Source: Bdellovibrionales bacterium Ga0074137 (GTDB taxonomy: Bacteria; Bdellovibrionota; Bdellovibrionia; Bdellovibrionales; JAMPXM01). From it: a DNA stretch of 64,000 bases. Below, piece by piece: positions 35,706-43,815 of the stretch. The stretch lies in contig LNDT01000030.1 of the NCBI GenBank assembly GCA_001464715.1, forward strand, positions 1 through 64,000, read 5' to 3'. Below the pieces are notes generated by a model. The model saw only the letters and a program-made list of their open reading frames with translations, made no database searches and had not been told where the DNA came from. How positions within the stretch are numbered: the stretch's first letter is position 1; every line of letters starts with the position of its first letter. The translations under genes were made by a program, and so were the position numbers.

Positions 35706-35748
35706 GTGGGGGACTTTTTCGAGAGAAGAAGTCCCCCCATCTTTTTTT
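35706..35748 (+). terminator. Intrinsic terminator of rnpB
   Basis: GGGGGACTT (35708-35716) pairs with AAGTCCCCC (35729-35737), extended by A-T pairs toward the loop, followed by a run of seven T at 35742-35748. Confidence 0.85.
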
Positions 35749-35766
35749 AAAAATGGAGTTTTCAGC

Positions 35767-36105
35767 GTGGAAATAAAATCGACTCAAGGTGCAACCCAAA
35801 GCTCAAGCAGCGCCGCAAATGAATTCGTCAAAGGAGTCGGGTGGGGCTTTGTCGCCTTCGTTCATGTCGCGGTAATTATGGTAGTGATTTACAAGATCAA
35901 GTTGAACTGTCTGCCGCTTCAAATTGTCGAGTGGCTCGCGTGTGCGCCCGCCGGATCGGCGAAGTGTGCGACGGCGTGTGATCCGTCGAACGACACCTTG
36001 TTTTACCTTCTGGCCGGAATTACCGCGTCGGACGCCATTGTACTTCCGGTCACATTTGGATTTATTTGGGCCGCTCGCGCTCGAAAACGGCGGCCCAACT
36101 TCTAA
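35767..36105 (+). CDS. Small membrane protein of unknown function
   Basis: GTG 35767 has GGAG 8 nt upstream and gives 112 residues. Two membrane segments are visible: about 25-42 (VGWGFVAFVHVAVIMVVIY) and 80-102 (LFYLLAGITASDAIVLPVTFGFIW), with a short loop holding three Cys residues between. A start further upstream would run through the rnpB terminator. No family recognised. Confidence 0.55.
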   Translation: MEIKSTQGATQSSSSAANEFVKGVGWGFVAFVHVAVIMVVIYKIKLNCLPLQIVEWLACAPAGSAKCATACDPSNDTLFYLLAGITASDAIVLPVTFGFIWAARARKRRPNF

Positions 36106-36136
36106 CTGGCCAAAGCTTGCCGGTTAAAGCTCGGCT

Positions 36137-36589
36137 TTAGATGCACTTGAAGCGAACTTTTACTTGGTACCCTTCGCCTGCGACTTGCTTGGCCATCGTG
36201 CCCCCAAGTCCGACCACGCCGCCAAGACCGCCGAGGGTTGAATTGTTCGCACCGCCCAGGACGTACGCGGCCCCGCCCGCCGTTTGCGCCACGGTGCCGG
36301 CTGTTTTCAGTTTCTTGTAGTCGGACTCGTTCATGTTTCCAACGTACGCGCCCTCTTCATTGACGACAGCTGCGGACAATTTTCTTTTTTCGCAGAAATG
36401 ACCGGCTTGATCGAGGGCCTCACGGGTTCCTTCTTCTGTCGTTTCGGCTTTTATATGAACCCAGTGAACACCGTCGACACCCGCGCGCACGTCGCGGTGA
36501 TGAGCGCATCCGGCGCTCACTAGCAGCGCACCGCCTGCGATAAAGACGAAAGAAAAACGCAAAAGTGTTTCCATAATTTTCGATAGCAT
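36137..36589 (-). CDS. Small Gly-rich lipoprotein
   Basis: GGAGG 7 nt before the ATG fixes the start; 150 residues. The lipobox is VSAGC (Cys28). A short globular part with two Cys residues is followed by a Gly/Ala-rich stretch (about 95-135) like the glycine-zipper segments of outer-membrane lipoproteins. The closing VKVRFKC is a typical final strand. Function unknown. Confidence 0.65.
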   Translation of the reverse strand: MLSKIMETLLRFSFVFIAGGALLVSAGCAHHRDVRAGVDGVHWVHIKAETTEEGTREALDQAGHFCEKRKLSAAVVNEEGAYVGNMNESDYKKLKTAGTVAQTAGGAAYVLGGANNSTLGGLGGVVGLGGTMAKQVAGEGYQVKVRFKCI

Positions 36590-36609
36590 TTGAATCCTCC
36601 AAGACTCGC

Positions 36610-36638
36610 AGTCTATTTTCCGGGTCGCCTGTGGGCAA
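36610..36638 (-). promoter_or_regulatory. Possible promoter for the Gly-rich lipoprotein gene
   Basis: On the minus strand TTGCCC (36633-36638) and TAGACT (36610-36615) are spaced 17 bp, about 20 bp before the gene. The -10 box lies within the palindrome AGACTCGCAGTCT (36603-36615), which could be an operator. Confidence 0.35.
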
Positions 36639-36726
36639 GGGGTCTTGAAGAGTCTGGTATTTGGCCCTGGCTAAAAGTGTTCCTAAAACATTACTTCCCG
36701 GCCGCGCTTCGTGCGATATTCCAAGA

Positions 36727-37725
36727 ATGAAAAAATCCACTTGGGATCTTGTCGGAAACACTCCCCTCGTAGAGATCGAGTCATTATCGAAACTGACGGG
36801 CGGGCGAATTTTCGCCAAGTGTGAGTTCATGAATCCCGGAGGCAGCGTCAAGGATCGCGCTGCGAAATTCATTATCGACGAAGCTGAAAAATCCGGGGCC
36901 TTGAAACCGGGCGGTACAATCGTCGAAGGGTCTGCTGGAAATACTGGAATTGGCCTTGCTATGCTGGCAGCGGCTCGAGGTTACAAAACGATTGTGACAA
37001 TTCCCGACAATCAGGCTCAAGAAAAGTACGCGATCCTGGAGGCTCTTGGGGCCGAAGTGCGAAAAGTGAAGCCAGTTCCGTTTGCGAATACAGATCACTT
37101 TTACCACCAGGCCAAACGTATTTCGGAAGAGACGCCCGGAGCGTTTTGGGCCAACCAGTTTGAGAACCTCGCAAACTTGAAAGCGCACGAAGAGGGGACC
37201 GGTGCCGAAATTTGGGAGGACACCGCGGGTCGTATTGACGTCTTTACTTGTGCTGTGGGGACGGGTGGAACAATGGGAGGGGTCAGTCGGTCGCTAAAGT
37301 CGCGCGCGGCGGCCGCAGGTAGAGACGTGCGCACAATCCTGGCCGATCCCGAGGGCTCCGGACTTTTTAGCTATAAAAAAACAGGCGTCATTCAGTCGAG
37401 CGGATCTTCGGTCACTGAAGGAATCGGGATCATGCGCATCACCGCGAACTTTGCAGCCGCCAAGATCGACGATGCGATTCGAATTCTAGACACCGAGATG
37501 ATCGATATGCTTTTCCATCTGGCGCGGTACGAGGGACTTTTTGTGGGGACCTCTGCGGCATTGAATGTCATGGCAGCCTACAAGCTTGCGATGACCGAAA
37601 AAGGTTCAGGGAAAACCTTCGTTACCATTTTGTGCGACCACGGCAGTCGCTACCAATCCAAACTCCTCTCCGAAACCTGGCGGAAAGAAAAGGGCCTAGA
37701 ACCGGTTCCTCTCGGAACTAGGTAG
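36727..37725 (+). CDS. cysK: Cysteine synthase (O-acetylserine sulfhydrylase family)
   Basis: From ATG 36727 the protein is 332 residues of fold type II PLP enzyme. NPGGSVKDR contains the Schiff-base Lys, EGSAGNTGIG is the substrate loop (Ser instead of the common Thr), GTGGTMGG binds the PLP phosphate and TEGIGI is conserved in cysteine synthase/CBS-type enzymes. It should make cysteine from O-acetylserine and sulfide, although the group also includes cystathionine beta-synthases. A longer frame from TTG 36661 lacks support. Monocistronic. Confidence 0.85.
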   Translation: MKKSTWDLVGNTPLVEIESLSKLTGGRIFAKCEFMNPGGSVKDRAAKFIIDEAEKSGALKPGGTIVEGSAGNTGIGLAMLAAARGYKTIVTIPDNQAQEKYAILEALGAEVRKVKPVPFANTDHFYHQAKRISEETPGAFWANQFENLANLKAHEEGTGAEIWEDTAGRIDVFTCAVGTGGTMGGVSRSLKSRAAAAGRDVRTILADPEGSGLFSYKKTGVIQSSGSSVTEGIGIMRITANFAAAKIDDAIRILDTEMIDMLFHLARYEGLFVGTSAALNVMAAYKLAMTEKGSGKTFVTILCDHGSRYQSKLLSETWRKEKGLEPVPLGTR

Positions 37726-37745
37726 AACCGAAGTAGCCCGAAGTT

Positions 37746-37780
37746 CAAAAAATGAAGGGCGCTCCCCTCGAGCACCCTTC
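37746..37780 (-). terminator. Intrinsic terminator of the serine protease gene
   Basis: Read on the minus strand, a stem of GAAGGG and GCTC/GAGC blocks with one mismatch (37754-37780) is followed by ATTTTTT (37746-37752). The convergent cysteine synthase gene ends just across it and may share the hairpin. Confidence 0.65.
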
Positions 37781-37814
37781 GCAGATAAATCCAGTTTTTT
37801 TAAGTCGAAGAAAT

Positions 37815-38747
37815 TTAGAAGCCCGAGGCGGTCGCAAGGTCCGCAACGGTCTTCGGAACTTTCGGAGCTACGACTTCATTGAGTCGCTTTGAAGTGTCAA
37901 CGATCCAAGATGCATAAAAAGAGATGTTCGTGTAGACAGCAGACACGTTGCACATATCAAACGCATCGCCATCGCTTCGGCTTGTTACGCCAGCAAGAAC
38001 AAGTTTTTTAGATTTCACGCCACTCACTTCGGATTCGATCTCAACATAAGCCGGACCACCTGAGTCGCCGTGGCATGCTGATTTTCCCTTTGAAGATTCT
38101 GTCGAGAATTCGCTGACTGAGAAGGTCGCATTTTTGATTGTCGTCGAAACAGAGCGCAGCTTTCCTGACTCCGAGTGATCGCCAACGATCTGGCCCGTTC
38201 GAGGATCTTGAGTTGGAGTCACGACAGAAGTTCCGTAGCCAGCCAACAAAACAGTCTGATCATTTAAAAGCTGTTTAGTATCGGTCAGAAAAACTGTCGG
38301 CTCATAACCCGGAGGAAGTCCGCCAGAAAATTTCACCAGCGCGATATCGCCTGTGTTTTTCTCCATCATTTGTCGGAAAGCCCACACGGGCGACACCTGG
38401 TAAGATTCGACGCCGAGAACAATGAGATCTTTAGAATCGAAATCTCGTCCAAAAACCACGCGAAGAGCCGCGGGCTCGGATTCGACACAATGAGCGGCTG
38501 TGACGAGAATAGAGTCCGAAAGGATGGAAGCTGTGCAGATCGCGCCGATTTTCGCGTCGTAGAGTCCGACAATATGTTTTGCGAAGGGTTCGTTACCCGT
38601 CGAGTCGGTACCGCCGATGATTTTAGCGATGTCGCCAATCTCGACTGTGTTCGAAGAAGGGGCCTGAGTTTGCGCGCATGCTGAGATCAGTGTGCAGGTA
38701 AAAAGCAGTGTCGATAGATTCGCAGCCTTGCGTTGGATTCGTTTCAT
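37815..38747 (-). CDS. Trypsin-like serine protease, lipoprotein
   Basis: ATG 38747 with GGGGG upstream gives 310 residues with a lipobox ISAC (Cys24). The S1 fold is complete: IIGG at 43-46 as activation site, TAAHC with His86, GDIALVKF with Asp134 and HGDSGGP with Ser229. The pro-segment between Cys24 and Ile43 is short. It is probably displayed on the outer membrane or in the periplasm; secreted S1 proteases are abundant in predatory bacteria. Upstream of the ribosome site is a strong hairpin. Confidence 0.9.
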   Translation of the reverse strand: MKRIQRKAANLSTLLFTCTLISACAQTQAPSSNTVEIGDIAKIIGGTDSTGNEPFAKHIVGLYDAKIGAICTASILSDSILVTAAHCVESEPAALRVVFGRDFDSKDLIVLGVESYQVSPVWAFRQMMEKNTGDIALVKFSGGLPPGYEPTVFLTDTKQLLNDQTVLLAGYGTSVVTPTQDPRTGQIVGDHSESGKLRSVSTTIKNATFSVSEFSTESSKGKSACHGDSGGPAYVEIESEVSGVKSKKLVLAGVTSRSDGDAFDMCNVSAVYTNISFYASWIVDTSKRLNEVVAPKVPKTVADLATASGF

Positions 38748-38761
38748 GTTTCCCCCAGTAA

Positions 38762-38779
38762 CTCCCGCTTTCGCGGGAG
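38762..38779 (-). promoter_or_regulatory. Leader hairpin with GNRA loop ahead of the protease
   Basis: On the minus strand CTCCCGC and GCGGGAG form a perfect 7-bp stem closed by GAAA, a stable GNRA tetraloop. It sits in the 5' leader just upstream of the ribosome site and could affect mRNA stability or translation. Confidence 0.5.
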
Positions 38780-38856
38780 AAGCGCCGATGATGACCCCCA
38801 AAATCTGCGCTTCGGTTAATCGAGAGATCCGAATCCGTGGATCGTCTGCTCTGGAT

Positions 38857-38890
38857 ATTGTTTCTGCTGAAATCCTGGTGTGGAAACAAT
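38857..38890. promoter_or_regulatory. Inverted repeat, possible operator
   Basis: ATTGTTTC (38857-38864) and GAAACAAT (38883-38890) are perfect inverted copies with centres 26 bp apart, about 110-140 bp ahead of the protease start. Its TGTTTC/GAAACA core matches that of the inverted repeat at 58525-58550. Confidence 0.35.
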
Positions 38891-39091
38891 GAGTTTTTTA
38901 TTTAACGACCCATAACTTCTGCTTAAGTGGGCTCGCGTCAAAAGCCTGAAATGGTTTCTCGGTAGAACTTTCCATGACTAGCAATATCAAATACTTAAGT
39001 CGACTGGTTCCAAATTAGTTCTTAGAAAATGTTTGGTATGCGCACCGCGAAATGGAATCTCGAATTTACCGATTCCTAACACGTTTTAGAC

Positions 39092-40267
39092 TCAATCCGT
39101 CAAAGAATCTGCGCGTTCGACGACGAAGAAAAGTTCCTGCCCTAATCGTTTTTCGACAGAGTTTCTTTGGCGACTCCAGAGGAGCGGAAGAAAACGCGCG
39201 CGCCGCGATGCCACGGGTCCTTTTGTCGGAGCCTCCAGCAAGCGTCGCCGCATTTCCCATTCGCTCACTCCGAAAGGGGGGCCGAAGAACTTGTCTATCA
39301 CCGGGACAAATCCCATCAGCCGACCTCGCGGTGTTAGAAGTCGCCACCAAGTTCGAATGAGCTCGTCGCGCTTTGAGGGTTGAACGGCACAAAAAAGAGT
39401 GTGTTCAAAAATAATATCGAAGCGGCTCGTCCACGCCACAGGAAGTTTCAAAACATCGGCGTGAACCCATTTTAGATTATCACTTTCACCGTAGAGGACT
39501 TTCGCTTGCCGCAGGGCCTCTACAGAAAAGTCGACGCCCGTAACAATGTGTCCGCGTTTCTCCCACCAAGCGGCATCGTGACCTGCGCCGCAGCCCAGAA
39601 TAAGAACGCGACTTCGAGAAAACTTGAGTGGCGGAACTAAGGTTTCAAGCAGTGAGTGGGCTTCGCCGAGGTCCCAGCGAGTGTCGGCGGTTCGGTAGCG
39701 CTCGTTCCACCACTCGGGTGCATTGGCGGCGTCGAGCTCTTGGTAGAGGGGTTCTGTTGCAAGCGTCACATCGCCGAAGGAAACCGACTCGTCATCGAAG
39801 TCCGTGGCCAGTTCAAAGAAACGGCTCTGAGCGGAGCGGTTGAGAACAACGGGAACGCCGTCTTTCGTGCGGGCATGGAATCGGTCCCATTCGTCAACAC
39901 GAAGACTTTCGGGTGCGATTTCTGTTTCAAATCCATAGGGAAATCGAGCCGTCAGCAAGGCCTCGGGTCCAATTTCGATGTCGTTGGCCACGAGGGGTTG
40001 ATCGAAAGCTTCGACGAAGATTCTTTTTTCTTCGGGATAGGCCGCGGATGGCTTTAGGTGGGCTCGACCACGTTCATCGATGCGAAGGCGCGACAACCAA
40101 TCGTGCCCAAGCTCGACATCGGCGACCCGAAGGCCTTCTTGCAGAAAATAGCCCTCTTCATCGATCGCAAGAAAATCCGTGGGTATTGCCGAAGCGGGGT
40201 TTGTAGAAATCTTATTTTGCAGAGTCGCCACCCGAGGGAGTTTCGGACGAACGAATTTCGGTGCCAT
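39092..40267 (-). CDS. TPMT-like SAM methyltransferase with N-terminal extra domain
   Basis: The 391-residue protein has an unassigned N-terminal domain of about 180 residues, then a thiopurine methyltransferase-like domain: EWWNERYRTADTRWDLGEAHSL, the SAM motif VLILGCGAGHDAAWW, GVDFS, and EHTLFCAVQPSKRDEL. TPMT-family enzymes methylate S, Se or other soft nucleophiles. The N-terminal part has short acidic repeats of strand-loop type (for example IDEEGYFLQEG). The first ATG lacks a ribosome site and overlaps the upstream gene by 56 nt, so the real start may be further in. Confidence 0.75.
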   Translation of the reverse strand: MAPKFVRPKLPRVATLQNKISTNPASAIPTDFLAIDEEGYFLQEGLRVADVELGHDWLSRLRIDERGRAHLKPSAAYPEEKRIFVEAFDQPLVANDIEIGPEALLTARFPYGFETEIAPESLRVDEWDRFHARTKDGVPVVLNRSAQSRFFELATDFDDESVSFGDVTLATEPLYQELDAANAPEWWNERYRTADTRWDLGEAHSLLETLVPPLKFSRSRVLILGCGAGHDAAWWEKRGHIVTGVDFSVEALRQAKVLYGESDNLKWVHADVLKLPVAWTSRFDIIFEHTLFCAVQPSKRDELIRTWWRLLTPRGRLMGFVPVIDKFFGPPFGVSEWEMRRRLLEAPTKGPVASRRARFLPLLWSRQRNSVEKRLGQELFFVVERADSLTD

Positions 40268-40751
40268 TGCGGTAACGGATCAGGGGTGAGCGAATTTTTT
40301 CGTCAACCCATTCCCAGTTGAGTCCGTCCGTCGATCGCAGGCGCACAGTTCCTTCGAACATCTGCTCGGTCATTTCAGTGGATGTCGCGGCTGTCGCTTT
40401 GGGTGGCGTTCCTGATTCCGCTGTGCCTGGAGCCGTCGCAGCACTGGTCGCAGTCGGTTCGTTGATAAGGTAGCGAAACCGAACCAGCATTTCTTTGGTG
40501 CCGGGCTCGTTGGAAGCGATATCCTCACTGAAAAGCTGCTGGAAAATCACGTCTGTCACGTTGGGGCGTTTGGCACGGATGTACTGCCCGATCATGTCCT
40601 CAAGGCTCATTTCGATTTCGCGTCGCTGTTCGAGGGCGACGTCGCGTTCGCTGTGCGCAAGGTCCCACGTCCACGCCATCAGCACGAGTCCGATGGCTGT
40701 TGCGATATATTTACTGACCCCCACGAGGCCTCCCAGCGTCAAAGCGTTCAT
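40212..40751 (-). CDS. Membrane-anchored protein of unknown function
   Basis: The 179-residue protein has one N-terminal membrane segment (about 10-28), a charged helical region (35-65) and an Ala/Thr/Pro-rich linker (98-122). Its end overlaps the methyltransferase gene by 56 nt on the same strand, so the two are co-transcribed. No family recognised. Confidence 0.55.
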   Translation of the reverse strand: MNALTLGGLVGVSKYIATAIGLVLMAWTWDLAHSERDVALEQRREIEMSLEDMIGQYIRAKRPNVTDVIFQQLFSEDIASNEPGTKEMLVRFRYLINEPTATSAATAPGTAESGTPPKATAATSTEMTEQMFEGTVRLRSTDGLNWEWVDEKIRSPLIRYRNGTEIRSSETPSGGDSAK

Positions 40752-40839
40752 CGAAATGTTTAGACTCTACCGACACTGACAATGTATTCGAGAATCGTCA
40801 ATTCGCTGGCGTTTATTTGTCGAAGAAAGGTTCCTTGGC

Positions 40840-41412
40840 GTGAGTCGTTCTGTGAGTCGTTCTGCGAGTCGTTTATTAGACGCAATCGGAATTGAAAAAA
40901 ACCTGCAAGACAACGTTAAGCGGGTCGTCGTAGGGACGTTTCAGCGCGTCGGAGCGCAAGCGGTTGATCGAGCCATTTGGTATTTAGGACTTGGGCGCCA
41001 AGGGGTTCGTCTGACGGGCGATTCTTTGAAGCGAGATACCGAGCGATGGGATGTCGAGGTCAGTGGCTGGCGAACATCTGCGGTCGCTGAAGCGGCAGAA
41101 CTGATAGTATTTCGGGCTTTGGAAACGGTCTTTGATCTTTCTGGGGGCGAGTCGGTGGCGATTGAAACATTGAATCTGCGCTGGATCTCTTCGAGCGCAC
41201 GAGGTCAAAGTTCGGGCACGGTAAGCCTTACTTGGAGTTTGAACGAGCGCGAACAGTTTCGTCGCGAATCCTTGGCGAACTTGACTCATGGTGCCGTTAC
41301 GTCGCTCACAGCCTTTGGATCTGAGGCGAGTGGGCTTGGTATTGTACAGATCGAGTTGGAAGTCCGTGCGCGAGCGCGTCGACAAATTTCGGGAGCTGAA
41401 AATAATGAGTGA
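40840..41412 (+). CDS. Unknown protein at head of the leucine-catabolism operon
   Basis: Up to 190 residues from GTG 40840. The start lies in a 12-bp tandem repeat (GTGAGTCGTTCT type, 40840-40875) that encodes [10 protein letters not shown] and offers two GTG start codons, at 40840 and 40852. The body alternates amphipathic strands and helices without a signal peptide. The end overlaps the mccB start by 8 nt, so it should be co-expressed with the carboxylase. No family recognised. Confidence 0.55.
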   Translation: MSRSVSRSASRLLDAIGIEKNLQDNVKRVVVGTFQRVGAQAVDRAIWYLGLGRQGVRLTGDSLKRDTERWDVEVSGWRTSAVAEAAELIVFRALETVFDLSGGESVAIETLNLRWISSSARGQSSGTVSLTWSLNEREQFRRESLANLTHGAVTSLTAFGSEASGLGIVQIELEVRARARRQISGAENNE

Positions 41413-43036
41413 GAGTGGTCCGGTTCTTTCGTCACAGTTTGCGTCTTCGAATGAAAAGTCATCGCCTGAGTTTCGCGCCAACTTCGATGCGATGAAAAAG
41501 CTTGTCGACGAATGGCGGTCGCAGGTCGAAGTCATAAAAATGGGCGGTGGATCGGAGGCAATGTCCCGCCACACGTCGCGCGGTAAACTCTCGGCCCGAG
41601 ACAGAATCAAAGCGCTTCTCGATAAAGGCTCTGCGTTTCTTGAGCTTTCGACGTTCGCAGCATGGGGTCTTTACGACGGGGCGGCTCCGGCGGCCGGCGT
41701 CGTCACTGGTATCGGCGTCGTCAGCGGCCAAGAGTGCATGATCGTCGCCAACGATGCCACTGTGAAGGGTGGAACGTATTTTCCAATGACGGTGAAAAAA
41801 CACCTGCGCGCCCAAGAAATAGCCGCGGAAAATCACCTTCCTTGCGTCTACCTCGTGGATTCCGGCGGAGCTTTTTTACCGCTGCAAGCCGAAGTCTTTC
41901 CGGACCGCGATCACTTCGGCCGAATCTTTTTTAATCAGGCCAGAATGTCGGCAGCGGGGATTCCGCAAATTTCTGTCGTCATGGGTTCTTGCACAGCGGG
42001 CGGAGCTTACGTTCCGGCGATGAGCGACGAGAACGTGATCGTCAAAGGCACCGGTACGATTTTCCTCGGTGGACCGCCTTTGGTAAAAGCCGCAACCGGG
42101 GAAGAAGTCAGTGCGCAAGATCTTGGAGGGGCCGAGGTCCATAGCCGCGTGAGCGGCGTAACGGATCATATGGCGGAAGACGACGCGCACGCGATTGAAA
42201 TTACACGCGACATTTTGTCACACGTGAACCGAGTTAAATCGGTTCCTTATCGGCTGCGCACTCCCGAGGCTCCGGCCTACGCCGTTGAAGAAATTTACGG
42301 TGTCGTTCCGGCGGATGCGAGAAAGCCTTTTGACGTTCGCGAACTCATCGCACGCATTGTCGATGGAAGTCGCATGCACGAATTCAAACCGCTTTATGGA
42401 GATACGATTGTCTGCGGTTTTGCTCACATCGAGGGTTTTCCCGTTGGAATCGTCGCGAACAACGGCGTTCTGTTCAGCGAAAGTGCCATGAAGACGGCTC
42501 ATTTTGTTGAGCTTTGCGACCAGCGTGGAATTCCGCTCGTGTTCTTGCAAAATATCACAGGCTTTATGGTCGGTCGAAAGTACGAAAACGAAGGCATCGC
42601 GAAGCATGGTGCGAAAATGGTCATGGCCGTTTCGAATGCGTCGGTTCCGAAGTTCACAGTGATCGTCGGCGGTTCTTACGGTGCCGGGAATTACGGAATG
42701 TGCGGGCGTGCGTTTCAACCTCGGTTTTTGTGGATGTGGCCCAACGCAAGAATTTCCGTCATGGGTGGCGAACAGGCCGCCAATGTTTTGCTCACAGTAA
42801 AGCTTGATCAGTTGGCGGAGAAAAAACAATCGATGACAGCCGATGAGCAAGCGGCCTTCAAGGCGCCAACGTTGAAAAAGTACGATATCGAAAGCTCCTG
42901 CTATTATTCTTCGGCACGTCTTTGGGACGACGGAGTGATTGATCCAAAAGATACGAGACAAGTTTTGGCGCTCGCTCTGTCGGCGTCGTGCAATGCCCCT
43001 GTCGAGGAACGCCGCAAGGGCGTTTTCAGGATGTGA
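41405..43036 (+). CDS. mccB: 3-methylcrotonyl-CoA carboxylase, carboxyltransferase (beta) subunit
   Basis: ATG 41405 gives 543 residues, the usual MccB length. Crotonase-fold carboxyltransferase motifs include [55 protein letters not shown] and [16 protein letters not shown] with [16 protein letters not shown]. Together these are characteristic of MccB rather than PccB. It transfers the carboxyl group from biotin to 3-methylcrotonyl-CoA in leucine breakdown. The next gene starts at its stop codon. Confidence 0.93.
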   Translation: MSESGPVLSSQFASSNEKSSPEFRANFDAMKKLVDEWRSQVEVIKMGGGSEAMSRHTSRGKLSARDRIKALLDKGSAFLELSTFAAWGLYDGAAPAAGVVTGIGVVSGQECMIVANDATVKGGTYFPMTVKKHLRAQEIAAENHLPCVYLVDSGGAFLPLQAEVFPDRDHFGRIFFNQARMSAAGIPQISVVMGSCTAGGAYVPAMSDENVIVKGTGTIFLGGPPLVKAATGEEVSAQDLGGAEVHSRVSGVTDHMAEDDAHAIEITRDILSHVNRVKSVPYRLRTPEAPAYAVEEIYGVVPADARKPFDVRELIARIVDGSRMHEFKPLYGDTIVCGFAHIEGFPVGIVANNGVLFSESAMKTAHFVELCDQRGIPLVFLQNITGFMVGRKYENEGIAKHGAKMVMAVSNASVPKFTVIVGGSYGAGNYGMCGRAFQPRFLWMWPNARISVMGGEQAANVLLTVKLDQLAEKKQSMTADEQAAFKAPTLKKYDIESSCYYSSARLWDDGVIDPKDTRQVLALALSASCNAPVEERRKGVFRM

Positions 43037-43815
43037 TGATGCAATTTCAAACTCTGAAAACTCAAGAAGACCGCGGCGTTTTACATGTTGTTTTGGCGAG
43101 GCCCGCTGTTCGAAACGCTTTTAACGCTCAAACCATCAGTGAGCTGACGAAAGTTTTCACCGACATCGACGACACCGTTCGCGCGGTGGTGCTGTCGGGA
43201 GAAGGCCCTTCATTTTGTTCGGGCGCCGATCTCACTTACATGCAGTCGATGGCTGGATTCAGCCGTGAAGAAAATAAGACTGATGCGGATCTTTTATTTT
43301 CAATGTTCGAAGCGGTTCGTTCATGTGTTGTTCCCGTGATCGTGCATCTTCATGGCCACGCCATGGGCGGAGCCGTCGGAATAACAGCCTGCGCGGACGT
43401 TGCGTTGGCGGAAGTCGGGACACAGTTTCGATTCTCTGAAGTTCGGTTGGGAATTTTGCCGGCGGTGATTTCTCCCTTTGTTTTGCAAAAGACGAATCCA
43501 CTTTGGACGCGTCGTTGGATGACGACCGGCGAGCTTTTTGATGCTGACGACGCATTGAAGGCAGGACTTGTTCACTTTGTCGGCTCGGCCGATGCAGTTC
43601 GAAAAGAAAAAGAAAAAGTTCTTGCCGCAATTCTTGAAGCGGCACCCGGAGCGGTTCGCGCGACCAAAGCACTTCTAAAATCCGTAGGATTTTTGGATCC
43701 TCTTCAGGTGCGAGGTCAAGTGACGGACGCGATTGCGGATCGCCGCACTGGGACCGAAGGACAAGAAGGCTTAAAAGCTTTCATCGAAAAACGAGAACCA
43801 GCATGGCGAAAATGA
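43036..43815 (+). CDS. Enoyl-CoA hydratase, probable methylglutaconyl-CoA hydratase
   Basis: ATG 43036 overlaps the mccB stop and follows AGGA; 259 residues. The crotonase oxyanion motifs are FCSGADLTYM near 61-70 and HGHAMGGAVGITACAD, with SEVRLGILPAVISP holding the catalytic Glu region. Its place between the carboxylase subunits and before HMG-CoA lyase argues for the hydration of 3-methylglutaconyl-CoA (LiuC-like). The 3' end overlaps the biotin carboxylase gene by 13 nt. Confidence 0.88.
   Translation: MMQFQTLKTQEDRGVLHVVLARPAVRNAFNAQTISELTKVFTDIDDTVRAVVLSGEGPSFCSGADLTYMQSMAGFSREENKTDADLLFSMFEAVRSCVVPVIVHLHGHAMGGAVGITACADVALAEVGTQFRFSEVRLGILPAVISPFVLQKTNPLWTRRWMTTGELFDADDALKAGLVHFVGSADAVRKEKEKVLAAILEAAPGAVRATKALLKSVGFLDPLQVRGQVTDAIADRRTGTEGQEGLKAFIEKREPAWRK

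Larger units (their letters stand above)
38748..39091. other. 344-bp intergenic region
   Basis: It lies between the start of the serine protease and the end of the methyltransferase gene. I see a 7-bp leader hairpin (38762-38779), an 8-bp inverted repeat (38857-38890) and AT-rich sequence near 38890-39030 that probably holds the protease promoter. No convincing gene, tRNA or riboswitch fold is visible. Confidence 0.5.

Noticed and set aside
40840-40875. CRISPR-like repeats
   Set aside because: The 12-bp units are directly adjacent with no spacers and are in frame within a coding sequence; no cas genes occur in the window.
42218-42961. Long antisense open frame within mccB
   Set aside because: It is a by-product of codon composition opposite a strongly conserved enzyme, with no ribosome site or recognisable domain. 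The same holds for the antisense frame at 23429-23995 opposite dacB.
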